Numbered from the stretch's first letter, positions 14,865-23,204 are shown. The stretch: 43,793 nucleotides of DNA from an uncultured Acidimicrobiia bacterium (GCA_903921205.1 CAIXPF010000143.1:1-43793); one strand, 5' to 3'. The notes: generated by a model from the letters alone, not told the origin. Translations and numbers: made by a program.

Positions 14865-16259
14865 GTGACCGTCATGGACCAACCTTCGGGCTCGCTTCCC
14901 GCCGACGTGCTCGATCGTCTGCTCGACATCGTGGGGAGCCAACACGTCCTCACCGACCCCGACCTGCACCGCGGCTACATCCAGGACTGGACCGGCCGGT
15001 ATGTCGGTGCGACCCCGGCCGTGATCCGTCCCGGTGACACCGCCGAGGTGGCAGCGGTACTCGCCGCCTGTACGGCTGCAGGTGTACGGGTGACCCCGCA
15101 GGGCGGCAACACCGGCCTCGTCGGCGGCGGCGTTCCCCTGCACGGCGAGGTCCTGCTGTCATTGCGGAGGCTCAACGCCGTCGGCAGCGTCGACCTTGCC
15201 GCGCAGCAGGTGACCGTCGGGGCCGGGGTCACCCTGTCGGCCCTGCACGAGGTGGCCCGCGCCGCGGGCCTGGCCTTCGGCGTGGACCTCGGCGCCCGGG
15301 CGAGTGCCACCGTCGGCGGCATGGCCGCCACCAATGCCGGGGGACTGCACCTGCTGCGCTACGGCGGCATGCGCGAACAGGTGCTCGGCTACGAGGCGGT
15401 GCTCAGCGACGGGCGGGTGGTCAGCCACCTCGACGGGCTGCTCAAGGACAACACCGGCTACGACCTCGGCCGGTTGCTGTGCGGCAGCGAGGGAACCCTG
15501 GCGGTCATCACCGCTCTGCGACTCCGTCTGGTCCCGCGTCTGGAGCACAAGGTGGTCGCGCTGCTGGCCTTCGAGGCCATCGAAGCCGCCCTTGCCGCGT
15601 CGGCGACACTGCGCCGCGATCTCGGCGACGTCGAGGCCATCGAGCTGTTCTTCGACGACGGGCTCGACCTGGTGACCACCACCCTCGGCGTGCCGCGCCC
15701 CTTCGCCGCCGATCACCGGGTCCTGCTGCTCGTCGAGTGCGCAGCCCGGCGGGACCCCACCGACGAGCTGGCCGATGCCGTCGGTGCGCTCGAGGGCGTC
15801 GCGGACGCTGCGGTCGCCTCCGAGCCCGGGCCGATGGCCGCCCTGTGGCGTCTGCGCGAGGGCCATACCGAGGCCATCAACACGCTCGGCCCGCCGCACA
15901 AGCTCGACGTCACCCTGCCCGCAGCCAACCTCGCAGCCTTCATCCACAGCGTCCGCGGGGTCATCGCCGCGGTCGACCCGGCCGCCAGGGCCTGGTTGTT
16001 CGGCCATGCCGCTGACGGCAACATCCACGTCAACATCACAGGTGTGGCCCCCGACGACGAGCGCACCGACGAGGCCGTGCTTCGCCACGTGGCTTCCTTC
16101 GGTGGCAGCATCTCCGCCGAGCACGGGATCGGTACGGCGAAGCGGGCCATGCTGCATCTCAATCGCAGCGAGGCCGAGATCGCGGTGTTCCGAGCGCTCA
16201 AGGGTGCCCTCGATCCAGCCCACACGCTCAACCCCGACGTGCTGCTGCCCCCGCACTGA
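14865..16259 (+). CDS. FAD-linked 2-hydroxyacid dehydrogenase (GlcD/D-LDH type)
   Basis: A 464-residue FAD-binding oxidoreductase of the vanillyl-alcohol oxidase superfamily. The FAD-binding part has TPQGGNTGLVGGGVPL near residues 83-98 and GSEGTLAVIT near 206-215. The C-terminal substrate domain carries FGHAADGNIHVNI and SAEHGIGTAKR, typical of D-2-hydroxyglutarate and D-lactate dehydrogenases. It probably passes electrons to ETF, a cytochrome or quinone. GTG 14865 has GAGGG 8 bases upstream; ATG 14874 is an alternative three codons later. It is a second member of this family in the window, separate from the glcDEF set. Confidence 0.88.
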   Translation: MTVMDQPSGSLPADVLDRLLDIVGSQHVLTDPDLHRGYIQDWTGRYVGATPAVIRPGDTAEVAAVLAACTAAGVRVTPQGGNTGLVGGGVPLHGEVLLSLRRLNAVGSVDLAAQQVTVGAGVTLSALHEVARAAGLAFGVDLGARASATVGGMAATNAGGLHLLRYGGMREQVLGYEAVLSDGRVVSHLDGLLKDNTGYDLGRLLCGSEGTLAVITALRLRLVPRLEHKVVALLAFEAIEAALAASATLRRDLGDVEAIELFFDDGLDLVTTTLGVPRPFAADHRVLLLVECAARRDPTDELADAVGALEGVADAAVASEPGPMAALWRLREGHTEAINTLGPPHKLDVTLPAANLAAFIHSVRGVIAAVDPAARAWLFGHAADGNIHVNITGVAPDDERTDEAVLRHVASFGGSISAEHGIGTAKRAMLHLNRSEAEIAVFRALKGALDPAHTLNPDVLLPPH

Positions 16260-16298
16260 ACGCGGCCCGGGACGCGCGTGGCCCGGCCGGACCCGACG

Positions 16299-17102
16299 TC
16301 AATCAGGCCACAGCCCTCGCTCCCGCAGCACCGCGACGGCGAGCCGTGGTTCGTCGGTCATGAACCCGCCGATACCGGCATCGAGCAACGACCGCATCTC
16401 CCTGGCGTCGTTCACCGTCCACACGTGAATCGGCACCCCGAGCCGGTCGCATACGTCCTGGAATCGCCGGTCCACCACCGGCACGGCAGCGGAGCGTCCG
16501 CCGATGGCCGGACCCAACGGCAGCCGAACCGGCACCTGCGCGATCATCCCCGCCGTCGGGCGAAGCGGCCACCCGAAGCAGGCGGCGCGTGACGCTGCCA
16601 CCTCGCGCGGGCCGAGAGAGGTACACAAACTGCTGCCGAACCGCTCGCGAAGCCGTCCGAGCCGACGGTCGGAGAACGCCCCGATGCAGGATCGCTCGAG
16701 CAGATCGTGTCGCTCGAGGAAGTCGCCGAGCGGCCCGACCGTACGGTCCTCCTTGGCGTCGATGTTCCACCGGGCCTGCGGCCAGGTCCGCACGAGCTCC
16801 TCCAGCGTCGGGATGACCTGTGATGACAGGCTGCCGTCGGCCGAGCGCAGCCGCAATGCCGACAGCTCCGAGGCCGTGTGCTGCGAGAGGAGGCCCCGGC
16901 CGTTGCTGACGCGCTCCAGACGACCGTCGTGTACCGCCATCAACACCCCGTCAGCGCTGAGCCGGACATCGGTCTCCAAGTACCGGAACCCGAGCGCCAC
17001 GGCATTGCCGAACGCCGCGAGCGAGTTCTCGGGAGCCTCGCCGCCACCACCACGGTGGGCGTAGATCATCGGCCCGGCGTGGTCGAGGAAGGGATGGGAC
17101 AC
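16299..17102 (-). CDS. glycerophosphodiester phosphodiesterase
   Basis: A 267-residue GDPD-type enzyme that cleaves glycerophosphodiesters to sn-glycerol 3-phosphate and an alcohol using a divalent metal. The motifs are in order: AHRGG with His16-Arg17, PENS with Glu25, LETDV with Glu43 and Asp45, and VHDG with His58, the second catalytic His. There is no signal peptide, so it is probably cytoplasmic (UgpQ-like). GTG 17102 has TACGGT 6 bases upstream. It is convergent with the FAD-oxidase gene and divergent from the SirB1 gene. Confidence 0.92.
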   Translation of the reverse strand: MSHPFLDHAGPMIYAHRGGGGEAPENSLAAFGNAVALGFRYLETDVRLSADGVLMAVHDGRLERVSNGRGLLSQHTASELSALRLRSADGSLSSQVIPTLEELVRTWPQARWNIDAKEDRTVGPLGDFLERHDLLERSCIGAFSDRRLGRLRERFGSSLCTSLGPREVAASRAACFGWPLRPTAGMIAQVPVRLPLGPAIGGRSAAVPVVDRRFQDVCDRLGVPIHVWTVNDAREMRSLLDAGIGGFMTDEPRLAVAVLRERGLWPD

Positions 17103-17108
17103 CGAAAG

Positions 17109-17114
17109 ACCGTA
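17109..17114 (-). promoter_or_regulatory. -10 box of leaderless GDPD gene
   Basis: TACGGT on the minus strand, 6 bases before GTG 17102. The divergent SirB1 gene has its own box 60 bases away. Confidence 0.5.
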
Positions 17115-17172
17115 CCGTCCGACGGCGGCGTCACCCGGTGCGCGTAACCGGGCCGGGAACGCAGTGCGGGCC

Positions 17173-17178
17173 TAACCT
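17173..17178 (+). promoter_or_regulatory. -10 box of leaderless SirB1-type gene
   Basis: TAACCT lies 6 bases before ATG 17185. Confidence 0.55.
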
Positions 17179-17184
17179 GCTGCC

Positions 17185-17967
17185 ATGACCCCCACCGAAC
17201 GGTTCGTCCAGCTCGTCGGCGGACCCGAGGAGGCCCTGCCCCTCGACGAGGCCGCCTTGCTCATCGCAGCACACGCCCGGCCGGGGCTCGACATCACCGC
17301 CGGGCTGGCTGCCCTCGACGCCATCGCCGCGCGGGTCACGTCGCCGGACCTCGGGGCGCTGTGCCATGAGCTGTTCACCGTCGAAGGATTCGGCGGCAAC
17401 CGGGCCGACTACTACGACCCGGAGAACTCCTACCTCGACCGGGTGCTCGAACGGCGCGTCGGCATACCCATCACCCTCTCGGTGGTGGTGCTCGAGGTCG
17501 GCCGGCGCGTCGGAGTCGGCCTCACCGGGATCGGCATGCCCGGCCACTTCCTGGTCGGCACCACCGACGAACCGACCCGCTATGTCGATGCCTTCGACGG
17601 CGGCAAGCTGCTCGACGCAGAAGGCTGTGCCCAGCGTTTCGCTGCGGTCACGGGCGGACAGCGGCTCGACCCGGCAGCTCTGGCCCCGGTGGGTCCGCGT
17701 TCCATCCTGGCCCGGATGCTCGGCAACCTCGGGGCCATCGCCCGCCAGCGCCACGACCGCGAGCTCGAACGATGGGTCCTGCGGCTGCGCGCGGCCATTC
17801 CGTCGCTCGCCCCCGCCGAACGGCGCGATCTCGCCGCTGCGCTCGCCGGCGCCGGGCGCTTCGACGAAGCCGCCGACGTGCTCGAGGCCCTCGCCGATTC
17901 GGTCGCCCTTCCAGCCGAGCACGAGATCCGCCGGCAGGCACGTACCCTGCGCGCCCGGCTGAACTGA
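17185..17967 (+). CDS. SirB1-family (transglutaminase-like) protein
   Basis: A 260-residue protein of the SirB1/Transglut_core2 family. The conserved block is clear: FGGNRADYYDPENSYLDRVLERR, then GIPITLSVVVLEVGRRVG and GIGMPGHFLVG, followed by YVDAFDGGKLL. The usual transglutaminase Cys is not visible in this block (Ser in TLSVV), as in SirB1 members, so catalysis is doubtful. The C-terminal part is Ala/Arg-rich and helical, resembling TPR-like repeats. Function in the cell is unclear; E. coli SirB1 has no settled activity. ATG 17185 has a -10 box 6 bases upstream. Confidence 0.85.
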   Translation: MTPTERFVQLVGGPEEALPLDEAALLIAAHARPGLDITAGLAALDAIAARVTSPDLGALCHELFTVEGFGGNRADYYDPENSYLDRVLERRVGIPITLSVVVLEVGRRVGVGLTGIGMPGHFLVGTTDEPTRYVDAFDGGKLLDAEGCAQRFAAVTGGQRLDPAALAPVGPRSILARMLGNLGAIARQRHDRELERWVLRLRAAIPSLAPAERRDLAAALAGAGRFDEAADVLEALADSVALPAEHEIRRQARTLRARLN

Positions 17968-18031
17968 GCAGCGACTGCCTCGGTCCCGCCACGGCGAAGC
18001 CGACCCGTCGCCGCTCGCGCACGGCCCTCGA

Positions 18032-18037
18032 TAGGCT
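18032..18037 (+). promoter_or_regulatory. -10 box upstream of acyl-CoA dehydrogenase
   Basis: TAGGCT would start a transcript near 18044, giving a leader of about 48 bases with the ribosome-binding site AAAGGA at 18081-18086. Confidence 0.4.
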
Positions 18038-18091
18038 CCGCGGTGCTGCGAGCGGCCGATCGGCCGCCGGTCGACACCGCAAAGGAACGCC

Positions 18092-19291
18092 ATGGCCGAA
18101 GTCCTGGAATCGAGCGCCGACGAGGCACGGGTCATCGCCCTCACGGAACAGCTGCTCGCCGAGCTCGATCCCTCCATGACGCCGGCGCACGAGTTCCTCG
18201 GCCGCCAGTTCGATCTCGGCCTGGCCTGGGTGCACCATCCCGAGGGCCTTGGTGGCCTGGGCCTGTCACCGAAGCTTCAGCGCCTGGTCAACGAACGGGT
18301 CTTCGCAGCTGGTGCGGTCAACCCGATGATGGTGAACCCGATGGGCTACGGCATGGGCGCCCCGACCATCGCCACCCACGGCAGCCCCGAACAGCAGCGG
18401 CGGTACCTGCGCCCGATCTTCACCTGCGAGGAGATCTGGTGCCAGATGTTCTCCGAGCCCGGGGCCGGTTCCGACGTGGCGGGCCTGGGCACCAGGGCGG
18501 TGCGCGACGGCGACGAGTGGATCGTCAACGGCCAGAAGGTGTGGACCAGCCTGGCCCATCTCGCCCGCTGGGGGATGCTGCTCGCCCGCACGAACCCCGA
18601 CGAGCCCAAGCACACCGGTCTCAGCTACTTCGTCATCGACATGCATCAGCCAGGCGTCGAGGTGCGCCCACTGCGCCAGGTCACGGGGGAGGCCGAGTTC
18701 AACGAGGTGTACTTCACCGATGCCCGCATCCCCGACCGCGAGCGGATGGGTGCGGTGGGCGACGGTTGGCGGGTCGCCATCACCACCCTGATGAACGAAC
18801 GGGTCTCCATCGGTGGTGCCATCGCGCCGCGCGGCTCGGGCCTCATCGGGCAGGCGGTGACGCTCTACCAGGAACGCGCCGCCGGCGATCGGGCGCGACG
18901 CGATCAGCTGATGCGGCTGTGGATCCGGGCGGAGATCCTGCGTCTGACCAACGTGCGCGCCGCCGCGAACCGCAAGGCCTCGAATCCCGGGCCGGAGGGG
19001 TCCATCGCCAAGCTGGCCATGGCCGAGCTCAACAAGGAGTTGACCGCGTTCGTGGTCGACCTGCTCGGCAGCGAAGGCATGCTCCTCGGAGACCGTTACG
19101 ACCTGCGTCGGGCAGACCACACCCAGGGCTATGCCAGCTTCCAGAAGCAGTTCCTGCGGGCCCGGGCCAACTCGATCGAGGGCGGGACGTCCGAGGTGAT
19201 GCGCAACATCCTCGGCGAGCGCACCCTCGGCCTGCCGGGCGATGTCCGAGTGGACAAGGACATCGCCTGGAGCGCGATCCCGAAGAACTGA
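18092..19291 (+). CDS. acyl-CoA dehydrogenase
   Basis: A 399-residue FAD-dependent acyl-CoA dehydrogenase, introducing the alpha,beta double bond in fatty-acid or related degradation and passing electrons to ETF. The first signature QMFSEPGAGSDVAGL (near residues 118-132) and the later segment WIVNGQKVWTS are characteristic. The C-terminal flavin-contact region is IEGGTSEVMRNILGER. The exact chain length or substrate (fatty, branched, steroid) cannot be read. ATG 18092 has AAAGGA 5 bases upstream. It probably cooperates with the nearby crotonase and acyl-CoA synthetase, though they are not in one operon. Confidence 0.93.
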   Translation: MAEVLESSADEARVIALTEQLLAELDPSMTPAHEFLGRQFDLGLAWVHHPEGLGGLGLSPKLQRLVNERVFAAGAVNPMMVNPMGYGMGAPTIATHGSPEQQRRYLRPIFTCEEIWCQMFSEPGAGSDVAGLGTRAVRDGDEWIVNGQKVWTSLAHLARWGMLLARTNPDEPKHTGLSYFVIDMHQPGVEVRPLRQVTGEAEFNEVYFTDARIPDRERMGAVGDGWRVAITTLMNERVSIGGAIAPRGSGLIGQAVTLYQERAAGDRARRDQLMRLWIRAEILRLTNVRAAANRKASNPGPEGSIAKLAMAELNKELTAFVVDLLGSEGMLLGDRYDLRRADHTQGYASFQKQFLRARANSIEGGTSEVMRNILGERTLGLPGDVRVDKDIAWSAIPKN

Positions 19292-19303
19292 CGGCCCGGC
19301 ACG

Positions 19304-19340
19304 ACCCGACGGCCCGGCAGGCGGCCGGGGCCGGTCGGGT
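19304..19340. terminator. candidate bidirectional terminator hairpin
   Basis: ACCCGAC (19304-19310) pairs with GTCGGGT (19334-19340), extended by GGCCC with GGGCC (19328-19332) and one bulge. It sits between the convergent acyl-CoA dehydrogenase and lipoprotein genes. No U-tract follows, so it is at most an atypical terminator. Confidence 0.4.
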
Positions 19341-19345
19341 TCAGA

Positions 19346-19996
19346 TCACGAAGCGTTGTAGAGCGACGTGTTGCACACCTTGCGGGTGGTGGCGTCGAGC
19401 CGGGCGGCACCCTGCTGCACGTCGCCCGAGAACGATGCGGCGTCCTGCAGAGTGGTGATCAACCCGTCCATCGTCGTCGCTGCGGTCACCGCGTCGTAGA
19501 AGGTGACCGTGGCATCTCGAACCGCCCGCGCATCCACCGCCAACCCATCAGGCAGAGCGACGGCCATCCGCTCGTAGCCCTCGGTGGCCCGCTTGATCAT
19601 CGGCTTGACCGTCGACAGCGCAGCGATCAACGCCTGGTCCGCAGCAGGGTCGGAGTCCTGGGCCAGCACAGGTCCGAGGGTGCTGCCGATCTCGCTGTCG
19701 GCCGCCACGACGTCGGCCGCGCCGGCACAGATCTCGGCGACCGCGGCATCGGCGATCGGTGGGACGACGTAGCTGGTCGGCTCGGGGCTGGGTGGCCCGG
19801 CGGTGGTGTCGCTCGATGCCTCGGTGTCGCTCCCGCCGCAGGCCGCAAGCGTGAGCAACAGCCCGGCAAAGGCCACCGCCGCACCAGCCCGCACAGCACC
19901 AGCCCGCACAGCACCAGCCCGCACAGCACGCTGATCTCGCCGGTCCACGTGGAACCCGTCACGGGTGGCCTCGTTGTCGGAAATTCGGTCGGCCAT
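19346..19996 (-). CDS. lipoprotein of unknown function with N-terminal repeat
   Basis: A 216-residue protein. A hydrophobic segment AVAFAGLLLTLAACGG holds a lipobox with Cys53, so it is a lipoprotein. The part before it (residues 1-39) is unusually long and contains three pentapeptide repeats RAGAV encoded by a 15-base tandem repeat. Each repeat contains a GTG, and a start at Val35 (19894) would give a normal signal peptide MRAGAAVAFAG. The true start is therefore uncertain: ATG 19996 is chosen only because it is an ATG with a weak GAGG 4 bases upstream. The mature part is Ala/Asp-rich, helical, with no known domain. Confidence 0.6.
   Translation of the reverse strand: MADRISDNEATRDGFHVDRRDQRAVRAGAVRAGAVRAGAAVAFAGLLLTLAACGGSDTEASSDTTAGPPSPEPTSYVVPPIADAAVAEICAGAADVVAADSEIGSTLGPVLAQDSDPAADQALIAALSTVKPMIKRATEGYERMAVALPDGLAVDARAVRDATVTFYDAVTAATTMDGLITTLQDAASFSGDVQQGAARLDATTRKVCNTSLYNAS
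19881..19929. repeat. 15-bp tandem repeat inside lipoprotein gene
   Basis: The unit GCACCAGCCCGCACA is present three times exactly (19881-19925), plus four bases of a fourth. On the coding strand it gives in-frame RAGAV repeats, so copy number changes keep the frame but alter the length before the signal peptide. Confidence 0.95.
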
Positions 19997-20250
19997 GGCG
20001 CCTCGTTCGGTTCGATGATCGTACGCAGGCCCGGGTCGGGCTGCCGCGATGCGTTGCTGGGACGACGCGTCGACGGTCGTCCGGGGCAGGTTCTGGTGAT
20101 GCAACGGTGACACATCGTTGCCGGGTTGTGGTGGCAGGCGGCGGTCGGACCCGATCGGCCCGTGCGGCCACGCCGAACCCTCCCCGTACGGGACGCCCAG
20201 GGTCGGGCCATCCCGTCCGGTAGTGGGCAAGCGCCGATAGCGTACCGTTC
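19997..20250. other. intergenic region between divergent lipoprotein and pyk genes
   Basis: This 254-base gap holds no gene I can support. It contains an inverted repeat, GGACGAC at 20060-20066 and GTCGTCC at 20076-20082 around the palindrome CGTCGACG (20068-20075), a perfect palindrome CCCGTACGGG at 20183-20192, and the pyk -10 box near the right end. These could be regulatory sites for either gene. Confidence 0.5.
20238..20243 (+). promoter_or_regulatory. -10 box of leaderless pyruvate kinase gene
   Basis: TAGCGT lies 7 bases before GTG 20251. Confidence 0.55.
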
Positions 20251-21690
20251 GTGGAAGCACCCAATCGTCGCACCAAGGTCATCGCCACACTCGGCCCGGC
20301 GTCCTCGGACGAACAGACCCTTCGGGCGATGATCGACGCCGGCATGGACTGCGTGCGGATCAACATGTCCCACGGCGAGCTCGACGACGGACTGCAGCTG
20401 TACCACCGTGTGCGGGCCCTGTCCGCCGACGTCGGCCGTCCGGTGGGCACCCTGGTCGACCTGCCCGGCCCCAAGGTGCGGGCGGGGAGCTTCGGTGAGG
20501 ACAGTGTGATGCTCGAGGAGGGTCACCGGCTGCGGCTCACCCCGGGAAGCCGGGCCTCGACGACCGAGGTCGTCGAGATCAACTACGACGACCTGCTCAC
20601 CCACGTCGAGGACGGCGACACGCTCAGCTTCGGCGACGGCGCCATCGACTGCCAGGTGGTGGGCCGTGACGGCGGGAGCCTGATCGCCGAGATCACCCAC
20701 GGCGGACGCCTGTCGGGCCGTCCCGGGGTGCACATCCCCTCCGACCGGCTCCACGTGGCCACGCCCACGCGGGAGGACCTGCACATCCTCGATGCCTTCG
20801 TCGAGGCGGGTGTGGACATGGTGGCCGTGAGCTTCGTGCGCTCGGCCCACGACGTCCGCCGGGTGGGGACCGAACCGCACCCACGGGGCCCGCTCGTGGT
20901 GGCCAAGATCGAGACCCGCGCTGCGGTGCAGAACCTCGAGGGCATCATCGACGCGGCGGGCGCCATCATGATCGCCCGGGGCGATCTCGGCAACGAGTGC
21001 TCCATCGAGGAGCTGCCCCATCTGCAGAAGCACATCATCCGGATGTGCATCGCACAGGGCCGTCCGACGATCACGGCGACCCAGATGCTCGAGTCGATGG
21101 TGTACGCCGCCACGCCGACACGGGCCGAGGCGTCCGACGTGGCCAACGCGGTCTTCGACGGATCGTCAGCGGTCATGCTGTCGGGGGAGACCGCCATCGG
21201 GCACGACCCGGCCAACGTGGTGCGCACCATGGCCCGACTTGCCGCCCGGGCCGATGCCAACTTCGACTACAGCGGCTGGGCCCGGCAAATGGTCGAACTG
21301 CACATGAGCGAGCCGAGCGCGCTCGACGGCAAGGTCACCGACGCACTCACCATGGCAGCGGCCCGGGTGGCCCGCGACCTGCACTGCACCGCCATCATGT
21401 GCATCACCCGTTCGGGCTTCACGGCCAGGGCGATGGCACGGTTCCGGCCCGACGCCAAGATTCTCGCCTTCAGCCCCGACGAGCGCACCATCAACCAGCT
21501 GACCCTGTCGTGGGGTGCGGTGCCGTTGCCACTCACCCAGTTCGCCCCCAATGACGACATGGTGGCGGAGGCGGTGGCGGTCGCGAAGGCCCAGGGCCAC
21601 ATCCGTACCGGTGACATCGTTGCGGTGCTCGCCGGTACGGACGCCCGCTCACGTGCCACCGACGTGCTGCGCGTGGTCAACGTCAGCTGA
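20251..21690 (+). CDS. pyk: pyruvate kinase
   Basis: A 479-residue pyruvate kinase, converting phosphoenolpyruvate and ADP to pyruvate and ATP at the end of glycolysis. It shows RTKVIATLGPASS at 7-19, the NMSHG segment at 38-42, LVDLPGPKVR at 68-77, the catalytic-site block VVAKIETRAAVQNLEGI, MIARGDLGNE, and TATQMLESM. The B domain and the C-terminal allosteric domain are complete, so length is normal. GTG 20251 has a -10 box 7 bases upstream and no ribosome-binding site. The following DUF3151 gene has its own -10 box. Confidence 0.96.
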   Translation: MEAPNRRTKVIATLGPASSDEQTLRAMIDAGMDCVRINMSHGELDDGLQLYHRVRALSADVGRPVGTLVDLPGPKVRAGSFGEDSVMLEEGHRLRLTPGSRASTTEVVEINYDDLLTHVEDGDTLSFGDGAIDCQVVGRDGGSLIAEITHGGRLSGRPGVHIPSDRLHVATPTREDLHILDAFVEAGVDMVAVSFVRSAHDVRRVGTEPHPRGPLVVAKIETRAAVQNLEGIIDAAGAIMIARGDLGNECSIEELPHLQKHIIRMCIAQGRPTITATQMLESMVYAATPTRAEASDVANAVFDGSSAVMLSGETAIGHDPANVVRTMARLAARADANFDYSGWARQMVELHMSEPSALDGKVTDALTMAAARVARDLHCTAIMCITRSGFTARAMARFRPDAKILAFSPDERTINQLTLSWGAVPLPLTQFAPNDDMVAEAVAVAKAQGHIRTGDIVAVLAGTDARSRATDVLRVVNVS

Positions 21691-21734
21691 CCGGCACGGT
21701 CGTACCGTCGGGCGCTCCGGGCGACCGTGGCCCC

Positions 21735-21740
21735 TAGGCT
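21735..21740 (+). promoter_or_regulatory. -10 box of leaderless DUF3151 gene
   Basis: TAGGCT lies 7 bases before ATG 21748. Confidence 0.55.
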
Positions 21741-21747
21741 GCGGGAC

Positions 21748-22188
21748 ATGTCCGAGACCCCGATGCAGTTCACCTCCGGCCCCCCGGAGACCGTCCTCCC
21801 GCCCGAGGACACCACCGCGCTCGAGGCCTTGCAGGCGGCGCTCTCCCGTTCCGTGGAGGACCGCCGGGCCGCGGTGTCCGCCGTCGTCGCCGCCAACCCC
21901 CGCTTCCTCGACGGTTGGGCCCAACTCGGCGCCCTCGCCCGCGACGACATCGAGGCCTACGCGGCGTTCCGCGTCGGCTACCACCGTGGTCTCGACCGGC
22001 TGCGCCAGAACGGCTGGCGGGGCAGCGGCTACGTGCGCTGGCGGCACGAGACCAACCGCGGCTTCCTGCGCTGCATGGCCGGCCTGGCCCGGCAGGCCGC
22101 AGCCATCGGCGAGCAGGACGAGGCACAGCGCTGCGCCCTGTTCCTCCAGCAGTGCGACCCGTCCTGGCCGCCGGCGGACCTGGACTGA
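21748..22188 (+). CDS. DUF3151 family protein
   Basis: A 146-residue protein with the actinobacterial DUF3151 pattern: NPRFLDGWAQLGALA, then EAYAAFRVGYHRGLDRLR, HETNRGFLRCMAGLARQAA and a C-terminal EAQRCALFLQQCDP. The fold looks all-helical, perhaps TPR-like. Its role is unknown. ATG 21748 is preferred to 21727 because of the -10 box 7 bases upstream. It is followed after 7 bases by a MobA-like gene, suggesting co-transcription. Confidence 0.85.
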   Translation: MSETPMQFTSGPPETVLPPEDTTALEALQAALSRSVEDRRAAVSAVVAANPRFLDGWAQLGALARDDIEAYAAFRVGYHRGLDRLRQNGWRGSGYVRWRHETNRGFLRCMAGLARQAAAIGEQDEAQRCALFLQQCDPSWPPADLD

Positions 22189-22195
22189 CGAGGGC

Positions 22196-22858
22196 GTGGG
22201 CCTTCTCGACCCGCCGCCGTCGGTGCCGACGTTCCGCGGGGTCGTGCTCTGCGGAGGGCGGAGCCGCCGCATGGGCCGGGACAAAGCGCTCATCGAGGTC
22301 GACGGGCGGCCCATGGCCCGCATCGCTGCGGACGCCCTGATCGGCGCCGGGGCAACCTCGGTGCGCGCCGTCGGCGGGGACGCAACGGCGCTGGCCCGGC
22401 TGGGCCTCTCTGTCCTCGCCGACCGCCATCCGGGCGAGGGCCCGCTCGGTGCGCTCCTCGATGCCTTCGACGCCGACCAGGCCGACCACACCGACCAGGC
22501 CGACGTGCTCATGGTGCTCACCTGTGACCTGCCCTTCGTCGACGCATCGGTGGTGGCGCCCGTCGTCGAGGCGCTCCTCGCCCGGCCCGACGCAGCGGTG
22601 GCCGCGCCGATGCTGGGTGGACGGCGGCAGCTGCTCAGCGCGGCATACCGACCGGCGCTGGTTCGCGATGCTGCGCGACGGGCCTTCGCGAGCGGCCAAC
22701 GCGCCGTGCGGGCCGGCCTGCACGAACTCCCGGTGGCCGAGGTGCTGCTCGACGCCGACCTGCGGTGGCGACTCGAGGATGCGGACACGCCGCAGGACCT
22801 GCCCGGTGCACCGGGCCGACATCCCGGGTCCGGCGACCCCGATCCCCGTCGGGGCTAA
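22196..22858 (+). CDS. mobA: MobA-like molybdenum cofactor guanylyltransferase
   Basis: A 220-residue nucleotidyltransferase that would attach GMP to molybdopterin. The N-terminal signature LCGGRSRRMGRDKAL (residues 18-32) and the metal-binding CDLPFVD near the middle match MobA. Between them lies an acidic insertion ADQADHTDQAD, encoded by an imperfect 18-base tandem repeat (22473-22504). No other molybdenum-cofactor gene is near, so the link to that pathway rests on the protein alone; another NTP-transferase role is possible. GTG 22196 has GAGGG just upstream and follows DUF3151 by 7 bases. Confidence 0.8.
   Translation: MGLLDPPPSVPTFRGVVLCGGRSRRMGRDKALIEVDGRPMARIAADALIGAGATSVRAVGGDATALARLGLSVLADRHPGEGPLGALLDAFDADQADHTDQADVLMVLTCDLPFVDASVVAPVVEALLARPDAAVAAPMLGGRRQLLSAAYRPALVRDAARRAFASGQRAVRAGLHELPVAEVLLDADLRWRLEDADTPQDLPGAPGRHPGSGDPDPRRG
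22473..22504. repeat. 18-bp imperfect tandem repeat in mobA
   Basis: CCGACCAGGCCGACCACA followed by its first 14 bases again. It is in frame and encodes the acidic insertion of MobA. Confidence 0.7.
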
Positions 22859-22861
22859 GCT
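22856..22861 (+). promoter_or_regulatory. -10 box of rhodanese gene overlapping mobA stop
   Basis: TAAGCT lies 8 bases before GTG 22870. Its first three bases are the TAA stop codon of mobA. Confidence 0.45.
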
Positions 22862-22869
22862 CGCCGTTC

Positions 22870-23199
22870 GTGAGCGAGAACGCCGTGCCCGAGATCGACG
22901 TCCATGAAGCCGCCCGCCGCGTGCAGGCCGGCGTCATCCTGATCGACGTACGCGAGCCCGACGAATATGCCGAGGTCCATGCGGTCGGCGCCCGGCTCCT
23001 GCCGCTCAGCGATCTCACCGGTCGGGCCGACGAGGTCCCCAGAGACCAGCCGGTACTGATCATTTGCCGCAGCGGCGCTCGCAGCGAGCGGGCCGCCGAA
23101 TGGCTCAACGACCGGGGGGCTTCCGCCACCAACGTCGGCGGCGGCACGAATGCCTGGGTCGCAGCAGGGCTGCCCACCGCAACCGGCCCCGCCAACTGA
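22870..23199 (+). CDS. rhodanese-like domain protein
   Basis: A 109-residue single-domain rhodanese, a sulfurtransferase that carries persulfide sulfur on Cys66 in the loop CRSGARS. The entry motif VREPDEYAEVHAVGA is present, and VGGGTNAWVAAGLP closes the fold. The six-residue active loop suggests sulfur rather than a phosphatase substrate. It could feed sulfur to tRNA or cofactor pathways (a sulfur carrier is encoded at 40208), but this is speculation. RNase D begins 5 bases after its stop. Confidence 0.9.
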   Translation: MSENAVPEIDVHEAARRVQAGVILIDVREPDEYAEVHAVGARLLPLSDLTGRADEVPRDQPVLIICRSGARSERAAEWLNDRGASATNVGGGTNAWVAAGLPTATGPAN

Positions 23200-23204
23200 C
23201 CTCG

